Shown here: piece after piece, positions 9,501-16,947 of the stretch
Numbering within the stretch: position 1 is the stretch's first letter
How the letters are laid out: every line of letters starts with the position of its first letter
Source: Saprospiraceae bacterium
GTDB taxonomy: Bacteria > Bacteroidota > Bacteroidia > Chitinophagales > Saprospiraceae
Reading direction: 5' to 3'
Assembly (NCBI GenBank): GCA_029263015.1
Contig: JAJCYI010000019.1
Coordinates: forward strand, 1 to 47,966
DNA: 47,966 nt
Notes under the pieces: generated by a model
Seen by the model: the letters and a program-made list of their open reading frames with translations, nothing else
Told to the model about the DNA's origin: nothing
Database searches by the model: none
Made by a program: the position numbers and the translations under genes

Positions 9501-12500
9501 TCAAGAAACAATTGGAAAGGTGTTTTGAAATTTTAATTCAAAACCATGATTTAGATATTAAGGACAAAATGTTCCCAAAAGCAACTGATGGCAAAACTCA
9601 AAGTAGTGTTACCAGTGATTTGGAGCGACCGACATATGCACTCGCCTCTTTGTTCACCATTGAATATTCCCTGGCCAAACTCTGGCAGCATTGGGGCATT
9701 CGGCCCGCTGAAATGATCGGTCACTCAATGGGGGAATACGCGGCAGCCTGCCTTTCTGGTGTGATGAGTTTGGAGGCTGCACTTGGTTTGGTGGCGGTGC
9801 GGGGAAAACTGTTTGAAACGTTGGAGGGGGATGGTTGTATGCTGAGCATTGCAACAACGGAGCGGCAGTTGGAACCTGTTTTGGATGTTGAGCACACCAT
9901 TTCAGTCATCAATAAAGAGGACAGTTTGGTGGTGAGTAGCACACGGGCCGGAATCGAACGATTGCAAAATAAATTGAACGCATTAGGTATTGAGAATACC
10001 AAAATACACATTTCGGTGCCAGCTCATTCTCCGCTGATCGAACCCATCTTGAATGACTTTAGGGAATATTTGCAAAGTGTTGATTTACAAGAACCTACGA
10101 TTCCTTTTGTTTCAAATGTTACAGGTACTTGGATCAAGCCAACAGAAGCCACTGACCCTGAATATTGGATTCGCCATATCCGCCAAAAAGTCCGTTTTGC
10201 TGATGGCCTGAATACACTGATAAATGTAGAAGATCAATCGTTAACATCTTCCAATTCACCATTCACCATTCACCATTCACCATTAAAAAAGAATCGTATC
10301 TTCCTCGAAGTGGGACCCGGCCAGACGCTCAGTACGTTTGCCCGGGCCTTTCCCACTCTGAATGGGGAAAAGCGATTGGTCCTGGCCTCTGTTCGGCATC
10401 CAAAGGAAGTGACCAATGATGCGACATTTATTTATAAGTCAGTCGGTAAGCTATGGGTAAATGGCGTAGATGTTCAGTGGGATAATTTTTATGAAAACCA
10501 AAATTTTAAGAGCATACCTCTTCCAACTTACCCATTTGAAAAGAAAAAATATTTTGTAAAACCACGATTTGAAATAACAGTACCCCAACCGAATGAACCT
10601 CCCTCAGCTTTGCCTTTGAAAACACCTCTGTTATTAGAAAACACACCTAACCCTACTATGAAATCCATAACACGTATCCCCATTTTAATCTCAGAAATAA
10701 AACAGTCTTTGCACGAACTGAGTGGAATGGAACCAGCAGATATGGATGCAGAGGCCACGTTTTTGGAGCTTGGTTTCGACAGTCTTTTCCTGAGCCAAGC
10801 AGTTATTAAGTTCAATTATAAATTCAAGTTGAAATTGAGTTTCAGGATGTTGTTTGAGGAGGCATCCACCATTGCAGCACTGGCCGAATATGTGGACAAT
10901 GAAATACCTGAAGATATGTTTGTCCCTGAGCCAATAACATCACCAGCTCCTGCTATAGGAATTTCAGGTACGCCTTTAACTGATTCATTATCAACGAATT
11001 CGCAGAGACAGGAAAATGTGGCTCAACCAGGAAATGATCAGTTGGAAAACTTGATTCAACAACAATTATCGATCATGCAGCAACAACTGAACTTGCTGCG
11101 TGGAGAGGTAATTCAAAATACCCAAAGCCCCCTTCACCCCCTTTCTAAAAAGGTTGTTTCAAGTCCTGTTAACACTTCAAATGCTGACAGGGCCAATGGT
11201 ACTGCTGGCCAAAAAGAAGTTGAGATCGAACGGAAGACGAAAGGCGTCACCGCCAAAATGGGGAATTACAAAAAGATCGGTAGTGACAATGAACTGACCA
11301 AGCAGCAACAGAAAGGGTTAAGGGATTTCATAGAACGGTATAATGAACTGACCAAAGGATCAAAAGACCTGGCGCAGCGTCACCGCCAATTCTACGCCGA
11401 TCCACGAAGTGTAACAGGGTTTAGCAAGTTATGGAAAGAAATCTGTTACCAAATCGCCCATGAAAAATCGAAAGGTTCAAAAATATGGGACGTGGACGGC
11501 AACGAATACATTGACTATGTAATGAGCTATGGCGTGGCCCTTTTTGGGCATATGCCAGACTTTGTTGAAAAGGCGGTGACGGCTGCTATTCAACGCGGCA
11601 ACAGCATTGATCTGCTGCCGCCAGAAGCCACGGAGATTGCCAGGATTATTTGTAAAATAACTGGTTATGACCGGGTCACTTTGGCAAATACAGGAACAGA
11701 GGCGGTGCTCGGTGCTGTGCGTACTGCCCGGACTGCAACAGGCAAAGACCGCATCGCCGTTTTTGATACAGACTACCACGGCATGATCGATCAGTTCATG
11801 GTACGGGGCATCAATTTGAATGGTAAAAACAAAACCCTGCCCGGCTCGCCCGGCATTCCTAACTTCCTTGTTGAAAACACCTTGACACTTGATTACGATG
11901 ACCCAGCCGTTTTACAAAAACTTGAAAACGAAATCTCAGATTTGGCAGCGGTTGTGATCGAACCTGTGCAGGCCCAGAACCCTCATTGGCAACATAAGGA
12001 ACTGATTCAAAAAATCAGACAACTCACTGAAAAACATGATGTTGCGTTGATATTTGATGAGATAATCAATGGCTTTCGGATGCACCAACGGGGCGCTCAG
12101 GGCTGGTATGGGGTGGATGCCGATATTTCAGCTTACGGCAAAGGGATCAGTGGTGGATTTCCCATAGCAGCTATTGCAGGCAAAGCCAAATACATGGATG
12201 CATTTGACGGCGGAGTTTGGAATTATGGAGATGAATCTTCACCCGATGGGGTCATTACCTATTTTGCCAGCACGTTTATCAAAAACCCGATCAGCGTGGC
12301 GGCTGGACATGCTGCTCTGATAGAAATTGAGCGGCTGGGGCCTGCTTTACAAGAAGGGTTGAATGAAAAAACGCTGCAATTTGCGAAGCGAATAAAAGAA
12401 ATATTCTTGCAGACCAAAGCTCCGCTGATGATCCAATGTGTTTCTTCCTTTTTTATGATAAAAAATGCAGATGGCAGTCCGTTGACTCGCCTGTTTCATT

Positions 12501-15500
12501 ACTTCTTGAGAGCACGGGGCGTGAATGTCAGGGAGCGGCCCTGTTTCATTTCCACTGCTCACACAGCGGAGGATTTTGAAAAAACATACAAGGCATTCGA
12601 GCTGGCAATTCAGGATATGTTTGAGGCAAACCTGTTGCAGCCATGGATAGGGGAAGATTTGAACGTGATTGTGGAGACGGCAGACGGCGGACGGCAGACA
12701 GCGGATGAATTTCAAGAACCAAAAACCAAAAACCCTGCCTCGCCGGCAGGCAGGCAAGAACCCCGAACCAAAAACCAAATCCCTCTTACCGAAGGGCAAC
12801 AGGAGATTTACCTTTCCAGTCAATTCACGCCAGAGGCATCGAAAGCTTACAACATCGCAACTGAAATAAAGCTGGAAGGAGCGTTTGATGTGGAACGAAT
12901 GAAGGCGGCCTTGCAAGCCCTTGTGAATAGACATGAAGCATTGCGGACGGTGATGAATGAGGATGGCATGACCCAGACTGTTTTAGGTGAAATGCAAATA
13001 GAAATTCCCGTAATTGATTTGAGTACAAAGGCTCTTTCTTCTGGGGGCAGTTCGCTGCAACAACTTTACATCGAGGAAGCTGAATATCTTTTTAATCTTA
13101 TTAAAGGCCCACTCGTCCGTTTCAAAATAGTGAAACTGGGAGACGAGAAACACCTCGTTTTCATCAATGTACACCATATTATATGTGATGGCTGGTCACT
13201 GGGGATTTTGACGCGTGAATTGGGTGAAATGTATGGTTCAAATGCCACAAACATTCCCAGTCTCCAAAATTTGGAAAGCCTCTCTGATTCCAAACAACTT
13301 GGTGAGTATGCCATAGAACAAGCTGATTTACAACAACTTGACGTTTACAAGGATAATGAAAAATACTGGTTAGAACAGTTCAGCGACGGTGTGCCTGTCC
13401 TGAACCTGCCAACTGATTTTCATCGACCACCGGTGCGGACATTTCCAGGTGCAGTTGAGAAGATTTCGTTTGAACCAGCTTTCACGGTGCGGCTTAAAAA
13501 AACTGCAGCCACGAATGGTTCGACTTTTTATGTGTTCATGTTGGCAGCTTACCAGGCTTACCTCAGCCGCATTACGGGACAGGACGATTTTGTGGTTGGC
13601 ATTGCAGCGGCAGGACATAATATGCAAGGTAATCAAAACTTGGTGGCACATGCCATCGGACTCCTTCCTGTGCGCACCAAATTGGAAAGAGCAGCCACTT
13701 TCAAGGACTACCTAAAAACAGTTCGGGGCAATGTGCTGGATGCTTTTGATCACCAGCAATTTACCTTTGGTTCACTGGTGAAGCAGTTAAAATTGGAACG
13801 CTTCGTCAACCGCAATGCTGTTGTGAATGTGGCTTTCAACCTAGACAGCCCACTGGATGATTTGGCTTATGGGAAATTGCAGGCAAGCACCAAGGCCATC
13901 CCTCGACATTATGAAACATTCGACAGTTTCATCAACCTCAAACCGGTTGGCGAAGGATTTGATTTTGAATGGAATTTCAACACCGATCTTTTCAAGAAAG
14001 AATCCATTCAACTTCGTTTGCAAGAATTCAAGAACTTTTTGCAGGACATATTGGAGGATGCGGGAAAACCAATAACCGGGTTGCGCCTTTTACCAGATTT
14101 TGAGAGCCAACAACTTTATTCCTTTGGACAAGGTGATAAAGTTGACTTCCCGCTCCACCAATGTCTGCATGAATTGTTTGAGGAACAGGCCGAACGTACC
14201 CCTGATAACATTGCCGTGCAAATGACTGATGGTAGTCAGTTGACCTATCACCAACTAAATGAAAAAGCCAATACGCTGGCTGGCGTCCTGATTGAAAAAG
14301 GTCTTGAGTCAGGGACTTTTGTTGGCCTTTGTGTGGAGCGGTCATTGGATACGTTGGTGAGCATTTATGCGATTTTGAAAGCGGGTGGTGCATACGTCCC
14401 CATTGATCCAAGAAACCCAAAAGAACGGATCCGTTTTACCCTTGAAGATGCTGGTTGTCAAATACTTGTGACTCAAAAAATACTAGTGGGGTCCTTGCCA
14501 AATTTCGATGGTGTAGTTGTTTTTCCCACCGAAACCCTAAAACAAAATAAGCAGCCACTCAAAACTCATCACTCAAAACTCATCACTCAAAACTCCCCCG
14601 CCTACGTCATTTATACTTCCGGTTCAACGGGAAGACCAAAAGGCGTTGTCGTACGACATGAGAATGCCGTGAATACATTATTTGCAATAAACCGTCTGCT
14701 GAAAATGTCTGAGGGTGACACTGTTTATTCTGTGTCTTCGATGTCGTTCGATATGTCAATCCCTGATTATTTTCTCACCCTCATGACTGGGGCAACTTTG
14801 ATCTTGGCCGATGAAACGACCAAAAAAGACGGTTTTGCGCTGCGGGATTCTCTCGAAAAAGTTCAACCAACTTTCATGCAGGCTACTCCAACCACTTGGA
14901 AGATATTGATGCTTTCTGGTTGGCAGGGCGATCCTGGCCTGACAGCAATTGCAGGAGGCGAAGGTTTCCCAAAATTACTCGCTGCTCAAATGGTCGAGTG
15001 CTGCAAATCAGTATGGAATGGCTATGGGCCAACGGAGACAACCATTTATGCAACCTATCAAAAAGTGACACCTAAACATTTGCAGTCTTGTCCTGGTGAA
15101 TTTGTCGCCATAGGTTCACCGATAGCAAATACCGAAATGTATGTTTTGGATAAAAATGGATTGCAAGTTCCAATCGGTATCCCCGGTGAACTTTACATTG
15201 GCGGTAGCGGCATTTCAGATGGATATTTGAACCGACCAAAATTGAACAAGGAGCGTTTCAGCCCCCTCCCAACCTCCCCCAAAGGAGGAGGAGTTGCTGC
15301 CACGTCTCCCCCTCTTTTGGAGGGGGTCGGGGGGAGGCTTTACAAAACCGGTGACCTCGTCCGCTATTTGTCAACCGGCGAAATTGAGTTCCTTGGAAGA
15401 ATAGACAATCAGGTAAAAATCAGAGGATATCGCATTGAATTGGGAGAGATTGAAGAAGTCATCTTGCAAAACCAACAGGTGGATCAAGCGGTGGTCAATA

Positions 15501-16828
15501 TTTTTGAGGACAAAACTGGAAATCCTCAATTGGCAGCTTACGTTGTTGGTCAAAATAGCGTGGCACAGGGACTTAAATCTTTTTTGAAAACAAGATTGCC
15601 GGGTTATATGATCCCTGCTTTTTTTGTTGAAATGGAGGAGCTGCCGATGAGCACATCGTTGAAAGTTGATCGCAAGGCATTGCCAAAACCTGATACCTCC
15701 ATTTTACAAACCGAAAAAATTGAACTACCTGTCACAAAGGGAGAAGTATTGTTGACCGATATTTGGAAAGACCTATTGGGCGTGAAAGAAGTCAGCGTAA
15801 AGGACGACTTTTTTGAATTGGGTGGCCATTCTTTGGCAGCAGTACAATTGATGTCAAGAATTAAGGAAGCGACGGGTAAAAAATTGCCGTTGACCACACT
15901 TTTCCAGCATTCAACAATCCAAACATTGGCTGGCCAGCTCAATGGTTTTAATAAGCCAATTAAGAACGGTATTTCCAGGAAAGGTGAACGAGAAGGGCCA
16001 TTCACATCACTCATTTGTATCAGGAAGGGAGGAGATAAAACACCGTTATACCTTGTGCATGGAGGAGGGTTGCATGTCCTTTTTTATCAAAATTTGGCAA
16101 AGTACCTTGATGAGGACCAACCCATTTATGCACTCCAGGCCGTCGGCTTGAACGAGGGCGAAGAGTCTTTGGATAACATCGAAGACATGGCGGCGCATTA
16201 TATCCGGGAGATCAAAATTCAAAACCCTGGTGGCCCCTATTGCTTGGCTGGCTACTCCCTTGGCGGATTGATTGCCTGGGAAATGGCCTCCCAGTTGAAA
16301 GCAGAGAATAAAGACGTTCCGTTGCTTGCCCTTTTTGATGCTGTGGCAAAATACGAGTGGGCCGGAAATGGAAGGAATAGCGATTTGAAAAAGAAATTTA
16401 AGAAACTTGGTTTCAACCTTTCATTAATGATGAAAGATCCTGCTGGGACGTTGGGTTACAAGTCTTCTGTTTTGAAAATGCAATTCCAGCACATGAAAGG
16501 AAAACTCACCATGGCCTACCGGAACAACCAAACTGATAAAATTGAGGAAGGGTTTATCCCATATGGGAAAGAGGTGTACGAGAAAAGTTTGGAAGCATAC
16601 GATAAATACGAATTGAAGCCTCTGGACATTCATGTGGACTTGTTCAAAGCAAAAGAACAGATGTTTTATCTTCACGATCCCGAAAATTATGGATGGGATC
16701 AATTCGCCCATGATGGCCTGACCATCCATTTGATCGAAGGTAATCATTTGACCCTTTTTGACGACCCTCATGGGAAGGAAGTGGCCGAAGCACTGAAAGG
16801 AAGACTTAAGGAAGTTATGAGTTTTTGA
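4916..16828 (+). CDS. Hybrid NRPS-PKS megasynthase with sulfotransferase and aminotransferase domains
   Basis: A 3970-residue complete assembly line in one gene. Domain order with approximate residues: A1 1-535, T1 550-622 (phosphopantetheine Ser582 in GGTS), sulfotransferase 682-965, KS 993-1415 (Cys1159, His1295, His1334), AT 1507-1828 (Ser1604 in GHSMGE), ACP 1922-1995 (Ser1956 in GFDSL), Gln-rich coil 2042-2068, class III aminotransferase 2122-2580 (Lys2409), C 2622-3045 (HHIICDGWS, 2753-2761), A2 3077-3590, T2 3600-3675 (Ser3639 in GGHSL), TE 3700-3960 (Ser3781 in GYSLGG, His3944). It has no N-terminal C domain, so A1-T1 is a loading module; no ketoreductase is present. The expected course is: load an acid, extend once with a malonyl-type unit, transaminate the beta-keto group, couple to one amino acid, release. 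All active-site residues checked look intact. Linkers are full of in-frame repeats. The PPTase gene follows 206 bases downstream. The product is unknown. Confidence 0.96.
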   Translation: MSKHLNVPNISFPSDLGLHQLLSREVERSPDRVALVFQDKAMTYKELDARADKLAAYLIHLGLQKENFVALYLERSFEMIIGIFGILKAGGAYVPIDVDYPKERMAFMVQDAGAKVILTQKHLKNNLPETAAKVLCLDEPLKKKPCSSISTQKFEPSNLAYMIYTSGSTGKPKGVMISHENVCNQLQGQQAIAPEPIGTMMLTCSVSFDVSVLTFFWTLLQGATLVLPEQGEERDMSKLTDTIFKNKVTHILTLPSLYTLLLEQGAPEKLQSLELVNVSGEVCPVSLAQKHEQIIPNGQLYNLYGPTEATVNCTYFTFPKGFNAEKTPIGKPILNYEILILDKNQKEVPRGQVGEIYIGGTKPVVGRGYWNRPELTDERFSPLPASSLPPPPSKGGGDVTSPPPLGEVGRGLLYKTGDLARWMPDGNIEFLGRTDFQVKYRGFRIELGEVETAISNHPVIKETVVVLRNQHEVNNQQLVAYLTANQGFSVTISELRDFLTGTLPEYMLPSHFVFLEKMPLTTNGKFDRNALPAPTNERPVLSEIFEGPLSGSEQKIAEKWESILGITPIGRNDKFFELGGTSIQAAKFIGEMMTELKTSIFITSIFDFPTVATYARFIEKNYPNFITDLFDNSVKLESHEQDGSEKGSLLVLSKKQITDFPNYIPSHLTQNQKPRTKNPDFRPIFILAPPRSGTTLLRVMLAGHPGLFACNELQLLHFETLVERGDAYSGKFKLWTEGLIRAVMELKDCSAEEANSTLQGFEEKGISTTDVFLKLQNWIGDRSLVDKSPSYLLDPLALEKAIQDFPNARFIHLVRHPYSMVKSFEKYHMDQVLYLEKHNYNARELGELVWLWSHRNAVEFLDKIPTRQQCRIVYEDLVKEPEKTMQRMCYQLGIPFHENLLDPYRDLDKKMTDGLYSDSRSMGDTNFDKKKRIDPKKAEDWKGVLNNNFLCNETWKVAEEFGFERVGHQSSINNQQSTIRSQQSTTNNQQSNIAIIGMSCRFPGAKNIEEFWQNLIHAKDVSRTVTEEDLQAEGVAVPDNYVWKTYSLDNPYCFDASFFGYHPKEAELTDPQHRVFLETAYQALETAGYNPYNFDGKIGVFGGVARNTYFTNNITSNPELLKEAGGYQEMLATESSFSISRVAYKLNLRGPAVNVQTACSTGGVAVHLACQSLLSGDSDMVIVGGGRIQSPVNGGYEYVEGGPLSPDGSCRAFDADANGMVQGNGMGMLVLKKLDKAVEDGDHIWSVIKSSAINNDGSDKSGITAPSHKGQSDCIADAIEKAGLLGSQIGYFETHGTGTFIGDPIEIQGLTNAVSHTAVSGKIPIGSVKTNIGHLDAGACIAGIIKTALSLHHEMLPPTMHFKKPNPQIGFDKTAFYVNDKLQPWLTGNEPRRAGVSSFGLGGTNAHIILEEAPGSVGTGQRTVGSPQLMLVSAKTDMALESAGEQLRDFIKNNPETNLSHAAQTLATGRPHFAKRKALVFDGENKFISIPTPKNQPPRTNPHFIFMFPGGGAQYENMARDLYESNIFFKKQLERCFEILIQNHDLDIKDKMFPKATDGKTQSSVTSDLERPTYALASLFTIEYSLAKLWQHWGIRPAEMIGHSMGEYAAACLSGVMSLEAALGLVAVRGKLFETLEGDGCMLSIATTERQLEPVLDVEHTISVINKEDSLVVSSTRAGIERLQNKLNALGIENTKIHISVPAHSPLIEPILNDFREYLQSVDLQEPTIPFVSNVTGTWIKPTEATDPEYWIRHIRQKVRFADGLNTLINVEDQSLTSSNSPFTIHHSPLKKNRIFLEVGPGQTLSTFARAFPTLNGEKRLVLASVRHPKEVTNDATFIYKSVGKLWVNGVDVQWDNFYENQNFKSIPLPTYPFEKKKYFVKPRFEITVPQPNEPPSALPLKTPLLLENTPNPTMKSITRIPILISEIKQSLHELSGMEPADMDAEATFLELGFDSLFLSQAVIKFNYKFKLKLSFRMLFEEASTIAALAEYVDNEIPEDMFVPEPITSPAPAIGISGTPLTDSLSTNSQRQENVAQPGNDQLENLIQQQLSIMQQQLNLLRGEVIQNTQSPLHPLSKKVVSSPVNTSNADRANGTAGQKEVEIERKTKGVTAKMGNYKKIGSDNELTKQQQKGLRDFIERYNELTKGSKDLAQRHRQFYADPRSVTGFSKLWKEICYQIAHEKSKGSKIWDVDGNEYIDYVMSYGVALFGHMPDFVEKAVTAAIQRGNSIDLLPPEATEIARIICKITGYDRVTLANTGTEAVLGAVRTARTATGKDRIAVFDTDYHGMIDQFMVRGINLNGKNKTLPGSPGIPNFLVENTLTLDYDDPAVLQKLENEISDLAAVVIEPVQAQNPHWQHKELIQKIRQLTEKHDVALIFDEIINGFRMHQRGAQGWYGVDADISAYGKGISGGFPIAAIAGKAKYMDAFDGGVWNYGDESSPDGVITYFASTFIKNPISVAAGHAALIEIERLGPALQEGLNEKTLQFAKRIKEIFLQTKAPLMIQCVSSFFMIKNADGSPLTRLFHYFLRARGVNVRERPCFISTAHTAEDFEKTYKAFELAIQDMFEANLLQPWIGEDLNVIVETADGGRQTADEFQEPKTKNPASPAGRQEPRTKNQIPLTEGQQEIYLSSQFTPEASKAYNIATEIKLEGAFDVERMKAALQALVNRHEALRTVMNEDGMTQTVLGEMQIEIPVIDLSTKALSSGGSSLQQLYIEEAEYLFNLIKGPLVRFKIVKLGDEKHLVFINVHHIICDGWSLGILTRELGEMYGSNATNIPSLQNLESLSDSKQLGEYAIEQADLQQLDVYKDNEKYWLEQFSDGVPVLNLPTDFHRPPVRTFPGAVEKISFEPAFTVRLKKTAATNGSTFYVFMLAAYQAYLSRITGQDDFVVGIAAAGHNMQGNQNLVAHAIGLLPVRTKLERAATFKDYLKTVRGNVLDAFDHQQFTFGSLVKQLKLERFVNRNAVVNVAFNLDSPLDDLAYGKLQASTKAIPRHYETFDSFINLKPVGEGFDFEWNFNTDLFKKESIQLRLQEFKNFLQDILEDAGKPITGLRLLPDFESQQLYSFGQGDKVDFPLHQCLHELFEEQAERTPDNIAVQMTDGSQLTYHQLNEKANTLAGVLIEKGLESGTFVGLCVERSLDTLVSIYAILKAGGAYVPIDPRNPKERIRFTLEDAGCQILVTQKILVGSLPNFDGVVVFPTETLKQNKQPLKTHHSKLITQNSPAYVIYTSGSTGRPKGVVVRHENAVNTLFAINRLLKMSEGDTVYSVSSMSFDMSIPDYFLTLMTGATLILADETTKKDGFALRDSLEKVQPTFMQATPTTWKILMLSGWQGDPGLTAIAGGEGFPKLLAAQMVECCKSVWNGYGPTETTIYATYQKVTPKHLQSCPGEFVAIGSPIANTEMYVLDKNGLQVPIGIPGELYIGGSGISDGYLNRPKLNKERFSPLPTSPKGGGVAATSPPLLEGVGGRLYKTGDLVRYLSTGEIEFLGRIDNQVKIRGYRIELGEIEEVILQNQQVDQAVVNIFEDKTGNPQLAAYVVGQNSVAQGLKSFLKTRLPGYMIPAFFVEMEELPMSTSLKVDRKALPKPDTSILQTEKIELPVTKGEVLLTDIWKDLLGVKEVSVKDDFFELGGHSLAAVQLMSRIKEATGKKLPLTTLFQHSTIQTLAGQLNGFNKPIKNGISRKGEREGPFTSLICIRKGGDKTPLYLVHGGGLHVLFYQNLAKYLDEDQPIYALQAVGLNEGEESLDNIEDMAAHYIREIKIQNPGGPYCLAGYSLGGLIAWEMASQLKAENKDVPLLALFDAVAKYEWAGNGRNSDLKKKFKKLGFNLSLMMKDPAGTLGYKSSVLKMQFQHMKGKLTMAYRNNQTDKIEEGFIPYGKEVYEKSLEAYDKYELKPLDIHVDLFKAKEQMFYLHDPENYGWDQFAHDGLTIHLIEGNHLTLFDDPHGKEVAEALKGRLKEVMSF
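6055..6151. repeat. GC-rich palindromic repeat inserted in frame in A1
   Basis: A 97-base insertion with outer arms AGCCCCCTCCC and GGGAGGGGGCT and inner palindromes around CCCTCCAAAGGAGGG and CCCTTTGGGGG. It is translated as a Pro/Gly/Ser-rich loop (FSPLPASSLPPPP to LGEVGRGLL) between the A6 and A7 core motifs of the adenylation domain, a place where A domains normally have a few residues. The copy at 15260-15339 occupies the same place in A2. Confidence 0.85.
6921..6954. repeat. In-frame AACCAAAAACCC repeat in the T1-sulfotransferase linker
   Basis: Two to three copies of CCAGAACCAAAAACC in tandem, translated as NQKPRTKNP. The same words occur between genes at 22686-22728 and 36749-36772, and elsewhere in this gene at 12719-12778. 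Confidence 0.7.
6959..7810 (+). other. Domain: sulfotransferase embedded between T1 and KS
   Basis: About 285 residues with the two PAPS-binding signatures of sulfotransferases: the 5'-phosphosulfate loop PPRSGTT (residues 689-695) and the 3'-phosphate element RHPYSMVKS (from Arg815). It resembles the Sulfotransfer_3 type of domain. It is bordered by repeat-rich linkers (6921-6954 and 7819-7890). In the curacin synthase CurM a sulfotransferase activates a beta-hydroxy acyl chain before decarboxylation, but there it sits next to the TE; here it follows the loading carrier protein, so it more likely sulfates the starter unit. That last step is inference. Confidence 0.85.
7819..7890. repeat. In-frame CAATCAACAATCA repeat in the sulfotransferase-KS linker
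   Basis: Imperfect tandem units of AATCAACAATCAGC type, translated as a Gln/Ser/Asn-rich linker (residues about 968-991). It begins right after the sulfotransferase fold and stops one residue before the KS start, IAIIGM. Confidence 0.75.
9386..9422. repeat. In-frame CAAGAACCAACCCC repeat before the AT domain
   Basis: Three imperfect units of CCAAGAACCAACCC, translated as PKNQPPRTNP, directly before the AT start FMFPGGGAQ. Confidence 0.65.
10253..10284. repeat. In-frame ATTCACC tandem repeat inside the AT region
   Basis: Four to five units of ATTCACC, translated as NSPFTIHHSPL, shortly before FLEVGPG. The intergenic stretch at 3750-3786 holds the same words (CATTCACCATTAAA). Confidence 0.65.
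11279..12655 (+). other. Domain: PLP-dependent class III aminotransferase (AMT)
   Basis: A glutamate-1-semialdehyde-aminomutase-like domain of about 460 residues. The PLP-binding Asp2381 lies in IFDEIINGFR and the Schiff-base Lys2409 in AYGKGISGGFP. The same fusion, ACP-AMT-C, occurs in iturin/mycosubtilin synthases and in microcystin McyE, where the AMT converts a beta-ketoacyl thioester to a beta-aminoacyl thioester. The preceding Gln-rich coil at residues 2042-2068 is a likely docking or spacer helix. Confidence 0.9.
12674..12781. repeat. Composite repeat in the aminotransferase-C linker
   Basis: Three repeat types follow each other: CAGACGGCGGACGG units (12675-12703), AACCAAAAACC units (12717-12734 and 12764-12778), and between them the palindrome CCTGCCT...AGGCAGG (12734-12754). 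All are translated in frame into a linker of about 36 residues. The palindrome has the same 7-base arms as the one nested in the MITE at 31076-31095. Confidence 0.75.
14556..14595. repeat. In-frame CACTCAAAACTCAT repeat inside A2
   Basis: Three units of CACTCAAAACTCAT, translated as HSKLITHHSKLITQN in approximate register, shortly before the A3 motif of A2. The intergenic repeat at 16948-17009 uses the same CACTCAA/AACTCAA words. Confidence 0.65.
15260..15339. repeat. GC-rich palindromic repeat inserted in frame in A2
   Basis: An 80-base relative of the repeat at 6055-6151, with the left arm CAGCCCCCTCCC, the inner stretches CCTCCCCCAAAGGAGG and CCCCCTCTTTTGGAGGGGG, and the right arm GGGGGGAGGCTT. 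It is read in the same frame (FSPLPTSPKGGG... SPPLLEGVGGRL) and sits just before YKTGDL, exactly as in A1. The two copies differ in length and detail, so they are not a recent perfect duplication. Confidence 0.85.
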
Positions 16829-16947
16829 GTTCCTGAGTTTTTAAGATATGAGTGGATATGCATTGGAAACTGGAGTTGTTTTAATCTGTGTGGAGATCGA
16901 GTAATTCCCGTACCTATAAAAGATCAATTTTTTTCAGGTGCAAAATA

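Larger units (their letters stand above)
7892..10850 (+). other. Domains: KS-AT-ACP polyketide extension module
   Basis: The KS begins IAIIGMSCRFPGA and has TACSTGG (Cys1159), THGTGT (His1295) and NIGHLDAGA (His1334). The AT has GHSMGEY (Ser1604); its substrate motif region reads VPAHSP where malonyl-specific domains usually have HAFHS, so malonyl-CoA is likely but not certain. The ACP has LGFDSL (Ser1956). No KR, DH, ER or methyltransferase is present, which fits a beta-keto chain handed to the aminotransferase. Confidence 0.88.
12780..16795 (+). other. Domains: C-A-T-TE termination module
   Basis: The C domain has HHIICDGWS with the catalytic second His2754. A2 has YTSGSTGRPKG, FDMSI, YGPTETTIY, YKTGDLVRY and VDRKALP; my pocket reading is D-M-P-T-I-G-G-I-Y-K, which I cannot assign. 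T2 has GGHSL (Ser3639). The TE has YLVHGGG, GYSLGG (Ser3781) and GNHLTLFD (His3944), a type I thioesterase expected to hydrolyse or cyclise the chain. A2 carries a palindromic repeat insertion at 15260-15339, in the same loop as A1. Confidence 0.88.

Noticed and set aside
12347-12934. 195-codon reverse frame inside the megasynthase
   Set aside because: It lies antisense to the aminotransferase and C domains, whose motifs are intact; a shadow frame.
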